From Mariniblastus fucicola (GTDB lineage: Bacteria; Planctomycetota; Planctomycetia; Pirellulales; Pirellulaceae), in NCBI RefSeq assembly GCF_008087665.1, contig NZ_CP042912.1:2418001-2482000 (forward strand): a stretch of 64,000 bases of DNA, written 5' to 3'. Within the stretch, counting starts at the first letter, position 1. Every line of letters starts with the position of its first letter. Shown piece after piece: positions 33,527 through 44,100 of this stretch. Made by a program: the position numbers and the translations under genes. The notes under the pieces are model-generated. The model was not told the origin of the DNA. It ran no database searches and saw only the letters and a list, made by a program, of their open reading frames with translations.

Positions 33527-35140
33527 TCATTTTTGCATTTTGTCTTGTCCCATTGGCATATTCATATTGCCATTGGACTTCTGCATACTTTCATTGTTCA
33601 TGTCCATGCCGCCCATATCCATGCCACCCATCGCCATCTTGGGGGCTTTTTTGTAGTCCGACGGATTGCCGAAACGCTTGACGATTTCGGCGAAGATGGA
33701 GCCCCTCTCGATCTTCTCATCGCTGTTCATGACACGGTCAAACAAATCGGCCGGTAGCACGCGCATCGAAGTCATCAAACCGTGCATCGACATGGCCGCG
33801 GTGGCTCGCATGCCTTGCATTTCCCTTGGCTGCCAAACTCGCATCATGGTTTCCATGTCCATATTCATGCTGAGCATCTTTTGCGGGTAGCCGGGAGCTT
33901 TCTCGCCTCGCGCAATGGGCGTAACTTCGACGGTCGGTATTGAATCCAGATTCGACAGGTATTGGTCGACGTTGGAATTGCTGCGGATGCGTGGGCCAAA
34001 GTGCTGAGTCATGTGATTCATCATGTGGTGAATCATGTGGCAGTGAAATTGCCAGTCTCCCGGATTGTTGGCAACGAACTCAAATTCACTCGCTTGAGCA
34101 ACGGCGACCAGTTCCGTATTGCGAGGCCGCCAAGACGTTTTTGGAGCGCGAGCCCCTTCGTGAGCAGTGACCCAGAAGGTATGCCCGTGCATGTGAACCG
34201 GATGATGCTGCATCGGGCTGAAATTAATCAACCGCACGCGAACTCGTTCGCCATGCCTGACGACGCAAGGCGTTGTGAACGGGCCGCTGCGCCCGTTGAT
34301 GGTGTGCCAGTTCCAATCCATCTTCCACGAGTCAGAAATCGTCTGGTTTGGCTTGATGAAGAAGTTTTGAAACAAAAGCACGAAGTCGCGGTCGACCGGC
34401 GGATCGAACTGTTTGCGTGGATGAACAACGATCGGGCCTACCATTCCCATCGCCTCCTGCATACCAACATGCGAATGATAAAAGAACGTGCCGTGCTCGT
34501 GGACATCGAATTCGTAAGTAAACGACTTGCCGGGCTTGATCGGATTCTGAGTCATCTCAGCGGCACCGTCATACTGCACCGGCATTTCAAAACCGTGCAT
34601 GTGAAAGTTGGTGGCTTCCGGTAGTTCATTGGTGACAATCACGCGAATCCGGTCACCCTGATTGATCTCCATCAGCGGGCCGGGGCAAGTGCCGTTGTAT
34701 CCGTAGACATTCATCATGTAGCCGGGCAAAAACTCTCGCGCGACTGCCTGAGCCTGAATTCGAAATTCTTTGGCACCGTTGACCATCTTCCATGGAAGCT
34801 TCTCCAAATCCGGAGCGGTGATCTCGACGGGAGCAGCAGTCGCAGGTCGGAAACCCGGAACAAGTTTGCCGCAGTACCAGTCGCTATCGGGATCGTCGCC
34901 GCGTGTCGGCTTGAAGCGCGAAAACCCGTCGTATTCGTTCTGCACGTTGGACGTATCGTTCTGCATGTTGGACATATTGTGATGCGAATGATCCTGATGC
35001 TTCGTTTCTGGCGCGGTAAGATCAATCTGTTCTCCATCCTGAGCGTGAACGATCGAATTCGCACTACCGACTACCAAGCCAGCCGCCGCAGCAGTGATGC
35101 CGGTTTTCAAAAACTTGCGTCGATTATCTGTCTTGTCCAT
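33527..35140 (-). CDS. Multicopper oxidase (copper-resistance type), Tat-exported
   Basis: A 537-residue multicopper oxidase from ATG 35140. The Tat signal is 'RRKFLKTGITAAAAGLVVG'. The copper ligand motifs are 'NFHMHGFEMP', 'HEHGTFFYHSHVGMQEAMG', 'HHPVHMHGHTFWV' and 'WQFHCHMIHHMMNHM', the last matching HCHxxxHxxxxM of the type 1 site. The C-terminus is rich in Met ('MGGMDMGGMDMNNESM'). It probably oxidises Cu(I) to the less toxic Cu(II) in the periplasm. It lies 58 bases after the TolC-family gene on the same strand. A longer frame reaches 35215, but the Tat signal fixes the start. Confidence 0.92.
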   Translation of the reverse strand: MDKTDNRRKFLKTGITAAAAGLVVGSANSIVHAQDGEQIDLTAPETKHQDHSHHNMSNMQNDTSNVQNEYDGFSRFKPTRGDDPDSDWYCGKLVPGFRPATAAPVEITAPDLEKLPWKMVNGAKEFRIQAQAVAREFLPGYMMNVYGYNGTCPGPLMEINQGDRIRVIVTNELPEATNFHMHGFEMPVQYDGAAEMTQNPIKPGKSFTYEFDVHEHGTFFYHSHVGMQEAMGMVGPIVVHPRKQFDPPVDRDFVLLFQNFFIKPNQTISDSWKMDWNWHTINGRSGPFTTPCVVRHGERVRVRLINFSPMQHHPVHMHGHTFWVTAHEGARAPKTSWRPRNTELVAVAQASEFEFVANNPGDWQFHCHMIHHMMNHMTQHFGPRIRSNSNVDQYLSNLDSIPTVEVTPIARGEKAPGYPQKMLSMNMDMETMMRVWQPREMQGMRATAAMSMHGLMTSMRVLPADLFDRVMNSDEKIERGSIFAEIVKRFGNPSDYKKAPKMAMGGMDMGGMDMNNESMQKSNGNMNMPMGQDKMQK

Positions 35141-35198
35141 CGGTGATTCCTGTTCTCTTTTGCTGTTCTGATTTTGGGAAGGCGCATATAGCGTCGGT

Positions 35199-36761
35199 CT
35201 AACGCGGTTTGGCAACGGAGTCGATATGTCCGGCAGGCGTTGGCCCCTCGGCAGCCATCAGTCCATCGTGCAATAACATTCCGTCGATCAAAACCTGCGA
35301 TTTACGCCACTGCCACAACCAGTCGATGTACTCTTGCCGAGCCATGAAGTAGTCGCTTTGAGCGTGCAGCACTTCGTTCCAGTCGGTTCGATTCTCCTTG
35401 TAGCTTTCGAGCATCAAGCGATACGTTTCTTTTAATTCCGGCAGAATCATGGTTCGATATTGATCGACGTGCTGTGTCGTCGTCAGATAACTTTCAAACT
35501 GCCCGGCAAGGTCACGTTTGAGCCTACCTTCCAATCGCTCAATTTCGGCACACTGTCGTGACAGGTCAGCTTGTGCCTGCTGGATCGTGCCTTGGTTGCG
35601 ATCCCAAATCGGTAGTTGCAAGCTGATGCCGGCCGCGGCAACGGTTTGATTGCGTTCAAAGTTGTAGCCCGCACCGCCTTCAAGAGTGATATTGGGAATC
35701 GGCTCGACTCTCTCGCGACGGACGGTAATGCGATCAGCTTGTAGTTTTGCTCGGGCAGCCATCATCTCCGGGCTGCTGACCAATAGTTCGGCCAGCAATT
35801 CAGAAAAGTCCATTACGATCGACTGGCCTTCGAGTTCCCCTACGAAAAAGCTGCCGTCGAGTTCGGTTCCAACCAAAGCTGACAACTGGCGGACGGCCTG
35901 ACGAAGTTTGTTCTGTTGAGCCAGCAATTCCAGACGCGATTTTTGTAATGCGACGTTCACTCGTCGGATCCCAACCGCGTTCGCTTGCCCCATTTGAAAC
36001 GCTTCGCGTGCCGTGACGGCCGCATCCTCAGAAGACTTAACCAGTTCCGTCTGGACGTTCACTTTCTGCTGTTGCGACAGAACCATGTAGAAGTGAATCT
36101 TTACATCGTTCGCGACTCGAAATTGCTGAGCCAATGCTAGTGCCTCAGTGGCTTTGACGCGTTGCACATATTTTGCTCGGCTCAGTCGGAGTTTGCCGCC
36201 CCGTACAATTTCCTGACTGAAGATTCCACCATGAAATTCACCCGCCGTCCCATCAACGCCAATCTGTTCCGCTGAATAACGAAAGCCGGGGTTGGGATAA
36301 AGTCCTGCCTGAATCGCCTTGCCTGTTTCTGCGGTGATCTGGTTTTGAGCTTGCCGCAGCGTTGGATTGTTTTGTGTCGCGATTGCCAGAAGGTCATCAA
36401 GTGTGAGTTGCTGCCCCGTGTAATTATCGGGGCGGTCAGTCGGCACGCTGCTTTCGGGCGTCGCAGGCAACGCTGTTGGTTTCTGATAACGATGCCCCGG
36501 TTTGTCAGGAACCTTCGTCTTCATATCGCCCATCGCCATGCCGGAATGGGAGTTCCCGGAATGAGCGTTGCTCGATGGTGAACCCGGCATCTGCATTCCA
36601 TGGCCTTGCATCGAGCCGTCCATCTGCTGGCTGGCATGGACGGTAGGATCGGTAATCCGGTAGCTTGATTTCTGGTAGTAGTCCTGAGCGACTACGGATG
36701 GGAGGCCGTAGTGTAAGACTATCGCCACGACCAACGACATCCAGTACAAATTCTTCATCAC
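35199..36761 (-). CDS. TolC-family outer-membrane efflux protein with His/Met-rich N-terminus
   Basis: A 520-residue outer-membrane channel protein. A signal peptide ('MSLVVAIVLHYGLPSVVA') is followed by a Met/His-rich stretch of about 60 residues ('MQGHGMQMPG', 'HSGNSHSGMAMGDM') that is not usual in TolC and could bind copper. The two OEP repeats follow ('LDDLLAIATQNNPTLRQAQN', later 'ISLQLPIWDRNQG'). It would form the exit duct for an adaptor/RND pump. Gene order with the oxidase and the copper ATPase suggests copper efflux. Confidence 0.88.
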   Translation of the reverse strand: MMKNLYWMSLVVAIVLHYGLPSVVAQDYYQKSSYRITDPTVHASQQMDGSMQGHGMQMPGSPSSNAHSGNSHSGMAMGDMKTKVPDKPGHRYQKPTALPATPESSVPTDRPDNYTGQQLTLDDLLAIATQNNPTLRQAQNQITAETGKAIQAGLYPNPGFRYSAEQIGVDGTAGEFHGGIFSQEIVRGGKLRLSRAKYVQRVKATEALALAQQFRVANDVKIHFYMVLSQQQKVNVQTELVKSSEDAAVTAREAFQMGQANAVGIRRVNVALQKSRLELLAQQNKLRQAVRQLSALVGTELDGSFFVGELEGQSIVMDFSELLAELLVSSPEMMAARAKLQADRITVRRERVEPIPNITLEGGAGYNFERNQTVAAAGISLQLPIWDRNQGTIQQAQADLSRQCAEIERLEGRLKRDLAGQFESYLTTTQHVDQYRTMILPELKETYRLMLESYKENRTDWNEVLHAQSDYFMARQEYIDWLWQWRKSQVLIDGMLLHDGLMAAEGPTPAGHIDSVAKPR

Positions 36762-36911
36762 GCTTATTCTTCCATCCTTGGAAATTGTCTAGCACTACTT
36801 TTGTCGGCTCGACGAGTATTGCTTGACTTTACGAACTCATCTTTTCTTTGCTTCCGTAGTTGAGAACGGTCGCTAAGCTTTAACGATTGAGAAAGCTTGA
36901 GAAAAGACCCG

Positions 36912-38405
36912 CTAAGGTTTTGTTCCAGTTTCGTCCACGTCCCTCGAATCGCCTTCCGTTTCTTCCGTCTCGTTCGACGTTGATTCTTCAGCTGCGTCAT
37001 CGAATTCAAGTGGTTCCGCATCTTCAAATTCAGGCTGGTCAACACTGCCTGCGGTGAAAGAAGCAATCGGTTCCAATTGGCCGACGCTTCTTGCCAGCGA
37101 TGCCAATAGCTGCCCATGTTGCGATTGAAGATTCGCTTCAGCCACACGATACCGCAGAACGGTTCTCCAGTTGGCAATCAACTGCACGTACTCAACCTCG
37201 TCGGTCGCATATTCGTCAATAGACAGGTCAAGCGTGCGTTGTGCTTTGGGGAGAATGTCGTTTCGAATCAAGTCCATGGTCTGCTGGTTGCTTTCCAGTT
37301 TCGCGACCAAATCGAAGACTTCCTCGGCGACTATGTCTTGTAAACTCTCCAGCCTGCTCTGCGACGCACGCCGGTTCGCTTGAGCTTCGCAAATGCCCGC
37401 TCGGATTCGGTTTTTGTAGACCGGCAGATTGAACCCAACTCCCAACAGCAATGCATCATCGCCATTGGCAACGGGACTGATGCCGCTATCCGATGTCGCG
37501 ATCCAGTTCAGCCCGACCGTGAAGTCTGGTTTTGATTCCAGACTGGCAAGGTGGATTTTCTTTTGGTCTCGATTGACGTTGGCTATCTGAGATCGCAACT
37601 CGGGACGTAATTGAATGGCCGTGGCGATCAAGGATTCGGCGTTTAGCTGACTGCTTTGCGTCTGCAACTGGTCAATGATTTGTAGTTCAGAACGTGGGTC
37701 GACGTGAAGGAGCCTCGCCAATCGAGCTTGATACGATTTCCCCTTTTGCTGCAAGTCGGTGATTTGATTTTCGATTTTCGACTGTTCGATTTGAACGTTC
37801 AGAATGTCTTGCTGGGTTACCGATTGTTTGACTTCGTACTGGCGCTCGATGACTTCAGCAATTTGAGCCAGTGATTCCGCATCCTCTGTGGAGATCTCGA
37901 TGGACTTACGCACGAACAGCAACTGATAACAGGCGGTGCGAATTCTCTCCGCAATCTCCAGCTGTATTTTTTCAAGCTCGGCTTCAGCAGCCGCAACTTC
38001 ATCGTTGACGATTGCAGCTTTGGTCGCCCGCCGCTCAGCGTTGGTAAACTTCTGGCTCACGCCCAATGCGAATGCTTGCCGACCTGCGGCTGTTTCAACC
38101 GGAGACAGATGTGTTGTCGTGTTCACCATCGGATCTGGCAGCGAAAGCACCTGCGGGACACGATGGCCGATGGCCTCGATCTTGTGCTGTGCTTCCTGTA
38201 GCTGAGGGTTCCGCTGTAAGCCAAGCTGCACGTATTCTTCAACGGTGCCAGCTTCGCTAGTCGTTTCCACCGGTACAGATTGACTCAACGTGCTGGCGTC
38301 TGCCACGCAAGGCCTGCAAGACTCAAGCTGTTGCATCATTACTTGCGGAGAGCGGCATCCGCTGATTCCGGCAATAATGAACACTGCGACTGCTAATTTC
38401 CTCAT
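36912..38405 (-). CDS. TolC-family outer-membrane efflux lipoprotein
   Basis: A 497-residue TolC-family protein. The N-terminus 'MRKLAVAVFIIAGISGC' is a lipoprotein signal. Two OEP halves follow, starting 'VEEYVQLGLQRNPQLQEAQH' and containing 'VGFNLPVYKNRIRAG'. The C-terminus is very acidic. It is the first gene of the minus-strand row toward the copper ATPase; 150 bases separate it from the second TolC-type gene. Two channel proteins in one row suggest they serve different pumps. A MerR-type dyad at 38531 lies about 125 bases upstream. Confidence 0.87.
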   Translation of the reverse strand: MRKLAVAVFIIAGISGCRSPQVMMQQLESCRPCVADASTLSQSVPVETTSEAGTVEEYVQLGLQRNPQLQEAQHKIEAIGHRVPQVLSLPDPMVNTTTHLSPVETAAGRQAFALGVSQKFTNAERRATKAAIVNDEVAAAEAELEKIQLEIAERIRTACYQLLFVRKSIEISTEDAESLAQIAEVIERQYEVKQSVTQQDILNVQIEQSKIENQITDLQQKGKSYQARLARLLHVDPRSELQIIDQLQTQSSQLNAESLIATAIQLRPELRSQIANVNRDQKKIHLASLESKPDFTVGLNWIATSDSGISPVANGDDALLLGVGFNLPVYKNRIRAGICEAQANRRASQSRLESLQDIVAEEVFDLVAKLESNQQTMDLIRNDILPKAQRTLDLSIDEYATDEVEYVQLIANWRTVLRYRVAEANLQSQHGQLLASLARSVGQLEPIASFTAGSVDQPEFEDAEPLEFDDAAEESTSNETEETEGDSRDVDETGTKP

Positions 38406-38708
38406 TGGAACAAATCCTGTCCGCGACTTCAGATGATGTACACGACAGTTATCGTCTGAATAACCGGCACAAGCCGACTTTCGGCAGGACGGCTCGATTT
38501 ACTGGATTAAGTGGGACAGATTAACGATCTCCGTACGCCGATACGGTTGTAATTTCGGCTGTACTCTCTTCACTGATGTTCTGCTGGAAAATGGCATCAA
38601 TGCTCTGCCAAAACAGGTTTGTGCAAGCCCACCGGTCGAATTACTGATCGTGCAATCTAGCTTGACCAGTGATTGGCGGCGACCTACGATTGATCAACTC
38701 GTGTCCGT
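38406..38708. other. Divergent promoter region between two metal operons
   Basis: 303 bases between the TolC lipoprotein gene (minus) and the Cys-rich gene (plus). Apart from the dyad at 38531-38546, no gene or RNA structure is evident. Confidence 0.6.
38531..38546. promoter_or_regulatory. MerR-type operator dyad
   Basis: CCGTACGCCGATACGG, flanked by TTAACG at 38521 and TTGTAAT at 38547. Weak -35 and -10 boxes with a 21-bp spacer can be drawn in either direction, so the site could control the divergent TolC and Cys-rich genes together. Confidence 0.5.
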
Positions 38709-39134
38709 TTGCATTGCCGGAAAAAACTGTTGTTTCCCCCTAAAGTCATCTCGATTCTTCTTGCCGCTCTGGTCGTGCTCTGTCCTTTTCAGTGCGCGTT
38801 CGGTAGCTTCTTGGCAAGCAGTTCAGACGACGGGCACGTTGCAATGAGCAGTTGTTGTGATCACTGCTCGAATCCAACGGACGAATCTGAAAACGATTCG
38901 CAGTTGCCCGGGGAATGCGGCTGTCACGATTGCTTTTGCTGTGGTGCACTTCCGGCGACTGAAGTTTTGGCCTCCGAATTAGTGCCTCTAGCTGACTTCA
39001 GCTTTGTTGTGCTGGAACTGCCTCAAGCCTCGGCCAAGCCCCTCACCGTTGAGCCCATTCGTTGGCTCTCTACCCGTTTTGTCGCGACAACTGCGCTCGA
39101 GGTTCGCGCCGATCTTTGCTGCTGGCTCATCTAA
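38709..39134 (+). CDS. Secreted Cys-rich protein before a Czc-type operon
   Basis: About 141 residues from TTG 38709, the only start codon before the signal peptide ('VISILLAALVVLCPFQCAFG'). The mature part has Cys/His clusters ('SSCCDHCSNP', 'GECGCHDCFCCGALP') and ends 'RADLCCWLI'. It resembles in layout the proteins at 28585 and 55769: signal peptide, Cys/His cluster, hydrophobic C-terminus. Like them it stands directly before an adaptor gene. A periplasmic metal-binding or sensing role is inferred. The start codon is uncertain. Confidence 0.62.
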   Translation: MHCRKKLLFPPKVISILLAALVVLCPFQCAFGSFLASSSDDGHVAMSSCCDHCSNPTDESENDSQLPGECGCHDCFCCGALPATEVLASELVPLADFSFVVLELPQASAKPLTVEPIRWLSTRFVATTALEVRADLCCWLI

Positions 39135-39262
39135 AGCCGCGGATTTCTATTTCCTTTACGCATAGAGCGTTCTTGCGCGCTTTCGTTCAACGACATCACG
39201 TCTGAACGTTCGTTCGCCGCAATTCTGAGTCTGAATTTCCGTCTCCGCGATCAATGCGAAAC

Positions 39263-39323
39263 ACTCCTGCCGGACTGCTTCAGAGCCTGCGTAGGTTCCG
39301 ACGGTACACAGTTCGGCAGGAGT
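39263..39323 (+). repeat. 59-bp structured dispersed repeat (copy 1)
   Basis: The ends CTCCTGCCG and CGGCAGGAG form a 9-bp closing stem. Inside are an ACTG/CAGT pairing and a hairpin built on CCTGCGTAGG. A near-identical copy is at 57873-57931. Both lie on the plus strand shortly before a metal-efflux gene. No T-run follows, so it is not a simple terminator. Confidence 0.75.
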
Positions 39324-39357
39324 CCAATCAATCGAAATCTTCAGTGGTAATTTTAAC

Positions 39358-41031
39358 ATGAGCGAATCAACACCAAGCATAGCGGATGTTGCGGAACATG
39401 CTGACGTCGCAAATGACTCAGCTGCAACTCCAGATTTGCAATCACATTCTGCGGCCAGTGATGCCTCAGTTTCTATTGCCAAGCAAAGTTTCCTAGGAAG
39501 AGTTGCGGCCTCGATTCTGGGTGGCATCCCAACCTTGATCGTCTTAGCTGCGATTGGCGGGCTGGCATGGTGGGGGCACCATCATGAATGGAGCCTCCCG
39601 AAATTTTCGGACCTAACCGGTAGCGAAAAAGAAACGGGCGTCCTGTGGTGTGATGAACATGGAGTTGCGGAAGCTGACTGTATTTCATGCAATTCGGACT
39701 TGATGCCGAAAGGGGAGCTGTTCGGCTGGTGTAAAGAGCACGGCGTTCACGAATGTGTGCTTCACAATCCCCAACTATCGCAACTGAGCGAGGTTCCTGA
39801 AATCAACCAAGATGATCTTGATCGTGCATCCGAAGCCATTGCTGCCTATCCACGAACCAAGAACGATCCTGGCTGCAAAATGCACCTGCGCAGAATTCAA
39901 TTTCCGTCCATTGAATCTATTGATCAAGCCGGTGTCGACATCAAGCTAGTCGATCGTGGGCCAGTTGTTGAAACGATCAAGACCACAGGTGAAATTGTCT
40001 ACGATCCGACTCGCGTTGCCCGCTTATCCTCTCGGTCTGGCGGCACCGTCTGGAAAGTCGAAAAGAACGTCGGAGACAAAGTCCAGCAAGGCGATTTGCT
40101 CGCCCTCGTTGATGCGGTCGAAGTCGGTCGCTTGAAATCACGACTGTTGCAAGCCTTGGCTCAACTTGAACTGGACACCAAAACGCTCGAACGTGTATCG
40201 CGACTGGGCGGATCTGTAATTCCCGAGAAGAAAATACAGGAAGCCGAGGCGGCAAAGTCCGAAACGGAATACGAAGTCGAAAGCGCGGTTCAGGCATTAT
40301 CCAACTTGGGACTTCCAATTCAATTGGATGATGTCAAAGGAAAAGCGGCTAACGCCGTAGGTTCGAAGCTCAGGTTTCTCGGCCTACCTCAGTCAATCGT
40401 TGATTCAATGAAGCAGGCAAATGAGTCGGCAAATCTGATTCCTGTATTGTCGCCTCGTGATGGTATTGTTGTAAGCCGGGATGCAGTTGCCGGAGAAGTT
40501 ATCGAAACAGGCAAACGTTTGTTCACGATCGCGGACACGAGCCAGATGTGGTTATTGCTAAACGTTCGCCTTGAAGAATCGGAACGAATTTCGCTTGGGC
40601 AGAAGGTTGTATTCACACCAGATGGCTCGGAAAGAGAAACGGTTGGCACGCTCACTTGGGTCAGTACAGAAGTGGATAGCCAAACGCGAACGATTCGAGT
40701 TCGTGCAGAACTGACCAATGACAACGGACGTCTTCGCAACGAAACGTTTGGTGCGGGCGAAATTATTTTGCGTGATGTCCAAGAAGCGATTCTCGTACCT
40801 AATGAAGCCATTCACTGGGAGGGCTGTTGTCACGTCGCGTTTGTTCGTGACAAAGATTACTTCAAAGACGGATCGTACAAGGTCTTCCACACTCGAAGTG
40901 TTCGCCCCGGTGCAGTCATGGGCGATAACACAGAAGTCATTGCCGGACTATTGCCGGGCGAAGTCGTCGTCACCAAAGGCAGCGGAATCCTGCGAGCTGA
41001 GTTGCTGAAGGGAAACTTGGGCGCTGGCTGA
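39358..41031 (+). CDS. CzcB/CusB-type adaptor with a WCxEH metal motif
   Basis: A 557-residue periplasmic adaptor. After a membrane anchor ('GRVAASILGGIPTLIVLAAI') comes a Cys/His-rich part: 'LWCDEHGVAEADCISC', later 'GWCKEHGVHECVLHN'. The adaptor core follows, with a lipoyl half ('GGTVWKVEKNVGDKVQQGD'), a coiled hairpin and a beta barrel. It connects the RND pump encoded next (80 bases downstream) to a TolC-type channel. The WCxEH motif recurs in the small lipoprotein at 44344 of the same operon, so the two may exchange metal. Confidence 0.9.
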   Translation: MSESTPSIADVAEHADVANDSAATPDLQSHSAASDASVSIAKQSFLGRVAASILGGIPTLIVLAAIGGLAWWGHHHEWSLPKFSDLTGSEKETGVLWCDEHGVAEADCISCNSDLMPKGELFGWCKEHGVHECVLHNPQLSQLSEVPEINQDDLDRASEAIAAYPRTKNDPGCKMHLRRIQFPSIESIDQAGVDIKLVDRGPVVETIKTTGEIVYDPTRVARLSSRSGGTVWKVEKNVGDKVQQGDLLALVDAVEVGRLKSRLLQALAQLELDTKTLERVSRLGGSVIPEKKIQEAEAAKSETEYEVESAVQALSNLGLPIQLDDVKGKAANAVGSKLRFLGLPQSIVDSMKQANESANLIPVLSPRDGIVVSRDAVAGEVIETGKRLFTIADTSQMWLLLNVRLEESERISLGQKVVFTPDGSERETVGTLTWVSTEVDSQTRTIRVRAELTNDNGRLRNETFGAGEIILRDVQEAILVPNEAIHWEGCCHVAFVRDKDYFKDGSYKVFHTRSVRPGAVMGDNTEVIAGLLPGEVVVTKGSGILRAELLKGNLGAG

Positions 41032-41111
41032 CTGTGTGAACATTAACAGCCGGTCGGCTGAAATAACTTACACAGTTCTTCAACTTTTGCCTTCAAACAG
41101 AATATCAACTC

Positions 41112-44100
41112 ATGCTCAACTGGATCATAGATTTCTCGCTTCGCAACCGACTCGTGGTGCTCTGCGCTGTAGCAGTGGTGATTGCGGTCGGTGCTTTTTC
41201 GTTGCGACATCTGAACATCGACGCGTTCCCGGATACAACGCCCGTGATGGTGCAGATCAATACGACCGCGCCATCGTTATCGCCAGAGGAAGTCGAGAGG
41301 CAGATTACTTTCCCGGTCGAGCAAGTAATCAGCGGGCTACCAGCCCTGGAAAAACTTCGCTCGATTTCAAAATTTGGTATGTCACAAGTCGTCGTCACGT
41401 TTGAAGACGGCACAGATATATACTTTGCTCGCCAACTGGTGGCAGAACGGCTCTCAACCGTTGAACTTCCCGAAGGAATCGAACGCCCGAAACTTGGCCC
41501 GGTGTCCACAGGACTGGGAGAAGTCTTTCATTATGTAGTGCGGCTTGAAGGAGTCGACATATCAGCTTTGCCACGTGAGCGACAGATTGAGGAACTCACC
41601 AAGCTTCGAACCGTACACGATTGGGTCGTCAAACCACAACTTCGAACTGTCCGTGGTACCGCTGAAGTCAACAGCTGGGGCGGTTTTGAAAAACAATATC
41701 AAGTGCGAATCGACCCAGCACGGCTAATCAAATTCAACCTGACTTTTGATGAAGTGGTTGATGCGGTCAAAGCCAACAATCGCAACGTTGGCGGCGGAAA
41801 CATCACTCGCAATACGGAAATGTTATTGGTGCACGGAATTGCTCGTACCGTAAACATTCCGCAGATCGAAAACATCGTCATCAAAGCGATGGATGGTTCG
41901 CCAATTCGAGTCGTTGATGTTGCCGATGTACAAATTGGTCACGAGATTCGCCGTGGAGCTGTAACGGCTGACGGGCAAGGCGAAGTCGTTTATGGACTTG
42001 GCTTCATGCTCATGGGCGAGAATCCCCATGAGGTGACGAATGCTCTAAAACACAAGATGGAAGAGATTAAATCCACACTGCCCCCGGGTGTCGAAGTCGC
42101 CACGGTTTACGATCGAACACAGCTGGTTGACGCTGTTATCAAAACCGTACAGAAGAACCTGTTCGAGGGAGGATTGCTGGTTGTCGCTGTGCTATTTGTC
42201 TTCCTTGGGAACTTGAGAGCAGGTCTGATCGTTGCGGTTGCGATCCCGCTCTCAATGTTGTTTGCATTCTCGGGAATGCTACAGGTAGGAATTGCAGCCA
42301 GCCTGCTAAGCCTGGGCGCGATCGACTTTGGGTTAGTCGTCGATAGTTCCGTGGTGATGGTTGAAAACTGCGCGAGGAGAATCTCTAACGGAATTCCACG
42401 TGGGCAGACGAAACTCGATGTGATCCGAGATGCGGCAATCGAAGTTCGTAAACCAACCATGTTCGGCGAACTGATCATCATGATCGTCTACATCCCAATT
42501 CTGACGCTGGCAGGCGTCGAAGGAAAACTGTTCCGCCCAATGGCTTTGACGGTCATCTTCGCACTTGCTGGTTCGATGTTCCTTTCGTTGACATTGATGC
42601 CAGTGTTGGCCAGCTACTTTTTGCCAAGCAAGATGCAAGAACGCGAGCCATTGCTGATTCGAATTATTAAACGACTATACAAGCCAATCCTGCACTTCAC
42701 GATGCATCAGAAAGCAGCGGTGATGTTGTTCGCTGCCGCTGTGTTGGCATTTGCGTTCGGAATGATTGCTCCCAATCTCGGCTCCGAGTTCGTTCCCAAG
42801 TTGTCGGAAGGTGCGCTGGCGATCAATGTCGTGAGACTGGCGGGAACCGACCTCGACGAGTCAATCCGAATCAATACCGAGATGGAAAAAACGATTTTGA
42901 ACAGGTTTCCGGACGAAGTCGAACACGTTTGGAGTCGCATTGGCAGTGCCGAAGTAGCCACCGACCCGATGGGTGTCGAGCTGACTGACATGTTCATCAC
43001 GCTCAAACCTCGGTCGGAATGGACGAAGGCCTCGACGCAATATGAGTTAACTGAGCTGGTTCAAAAGACATTGAGAGAAATGCCCGGCCAAAAGATTGCG
43101 ATGACTCAGCCAATCGAGATGCGGCTGAACGAAATGATCAGCGGCGTTCGCAGTGACGTCGCAGTCAAATTGTTCGGCGACGACTTTGACGTACTGGTGG
43201 ACAAAGCCGCAGAGATAGAACGTGTCCTGAAATCCATCGACGGAAACGCCGACGTCAACGTTGAACAAGTTACAGGACAACCAGTGCTTCAAATTATCGT
43301 CAAGCAGGACGAAATCGCCCGCTATGGCGTGTCAGCCACTGAAGTCTTAGACCTTGTTGAGTCGTTGGGAAGCTTTCATCTAGGTGAGGTTTATGAAGAC
43401 CAGCTACGATATCCACTCGTGGTAAGATTACCGGAAACAGTACGCAGTTCTCCGCAAGCCATTGGCAACATTGAAGTCAACACGCCTTCAGGACAACGCA
43501 TCCCGCTTTCGCGGCTTGCCGAGATCAAAACAACAGAAGGCCCCTCAACGATCACTCGTGAATGGGGCTATCGTCGGATCACTATTTCATCCAACGTCCG
43601 TGGGCGAGACATGGTTGGGTTTGTCGAAGAAGCCCAGCAAGCAATCGCCAAACAAGTCAAACTACCCGATGGACGATACCACCTTGAGTGGGGCGGCCAG
43701 TTCGAGCATTACCAAAGCGCCCGCCAACGTTTGATGTTCATCGTACCAATGGCTCTGACATTGATCGTGATACTGCTTTACATGACGTATCACAACTTGG
43801 TTGATACGTTCCGAGTTCTGACAGGTATTCCCTTTGCTTGGACAGGCGGCATCATCGCACTTTGGATTCGTGATTTGCCGTTCTCGATTTCCGCAGCGAT
43901 CGGATTTGTTGCCTTGTCTGGCGTTGCCGTATTGGATGACATGTTACTCGTGACGACAATTCGTCGCTTCCGCCGCGTTGGCATGGCATTGGAACAAGCG
44001 GTAGAGCAAGCCGCGATGACGCGCCTTCGTCCAGTCTTAATGACAACGTTAGTTGCAGCGGTCGGCTTCCTGCCCATGGCACTCAACACCGGAATCGGAT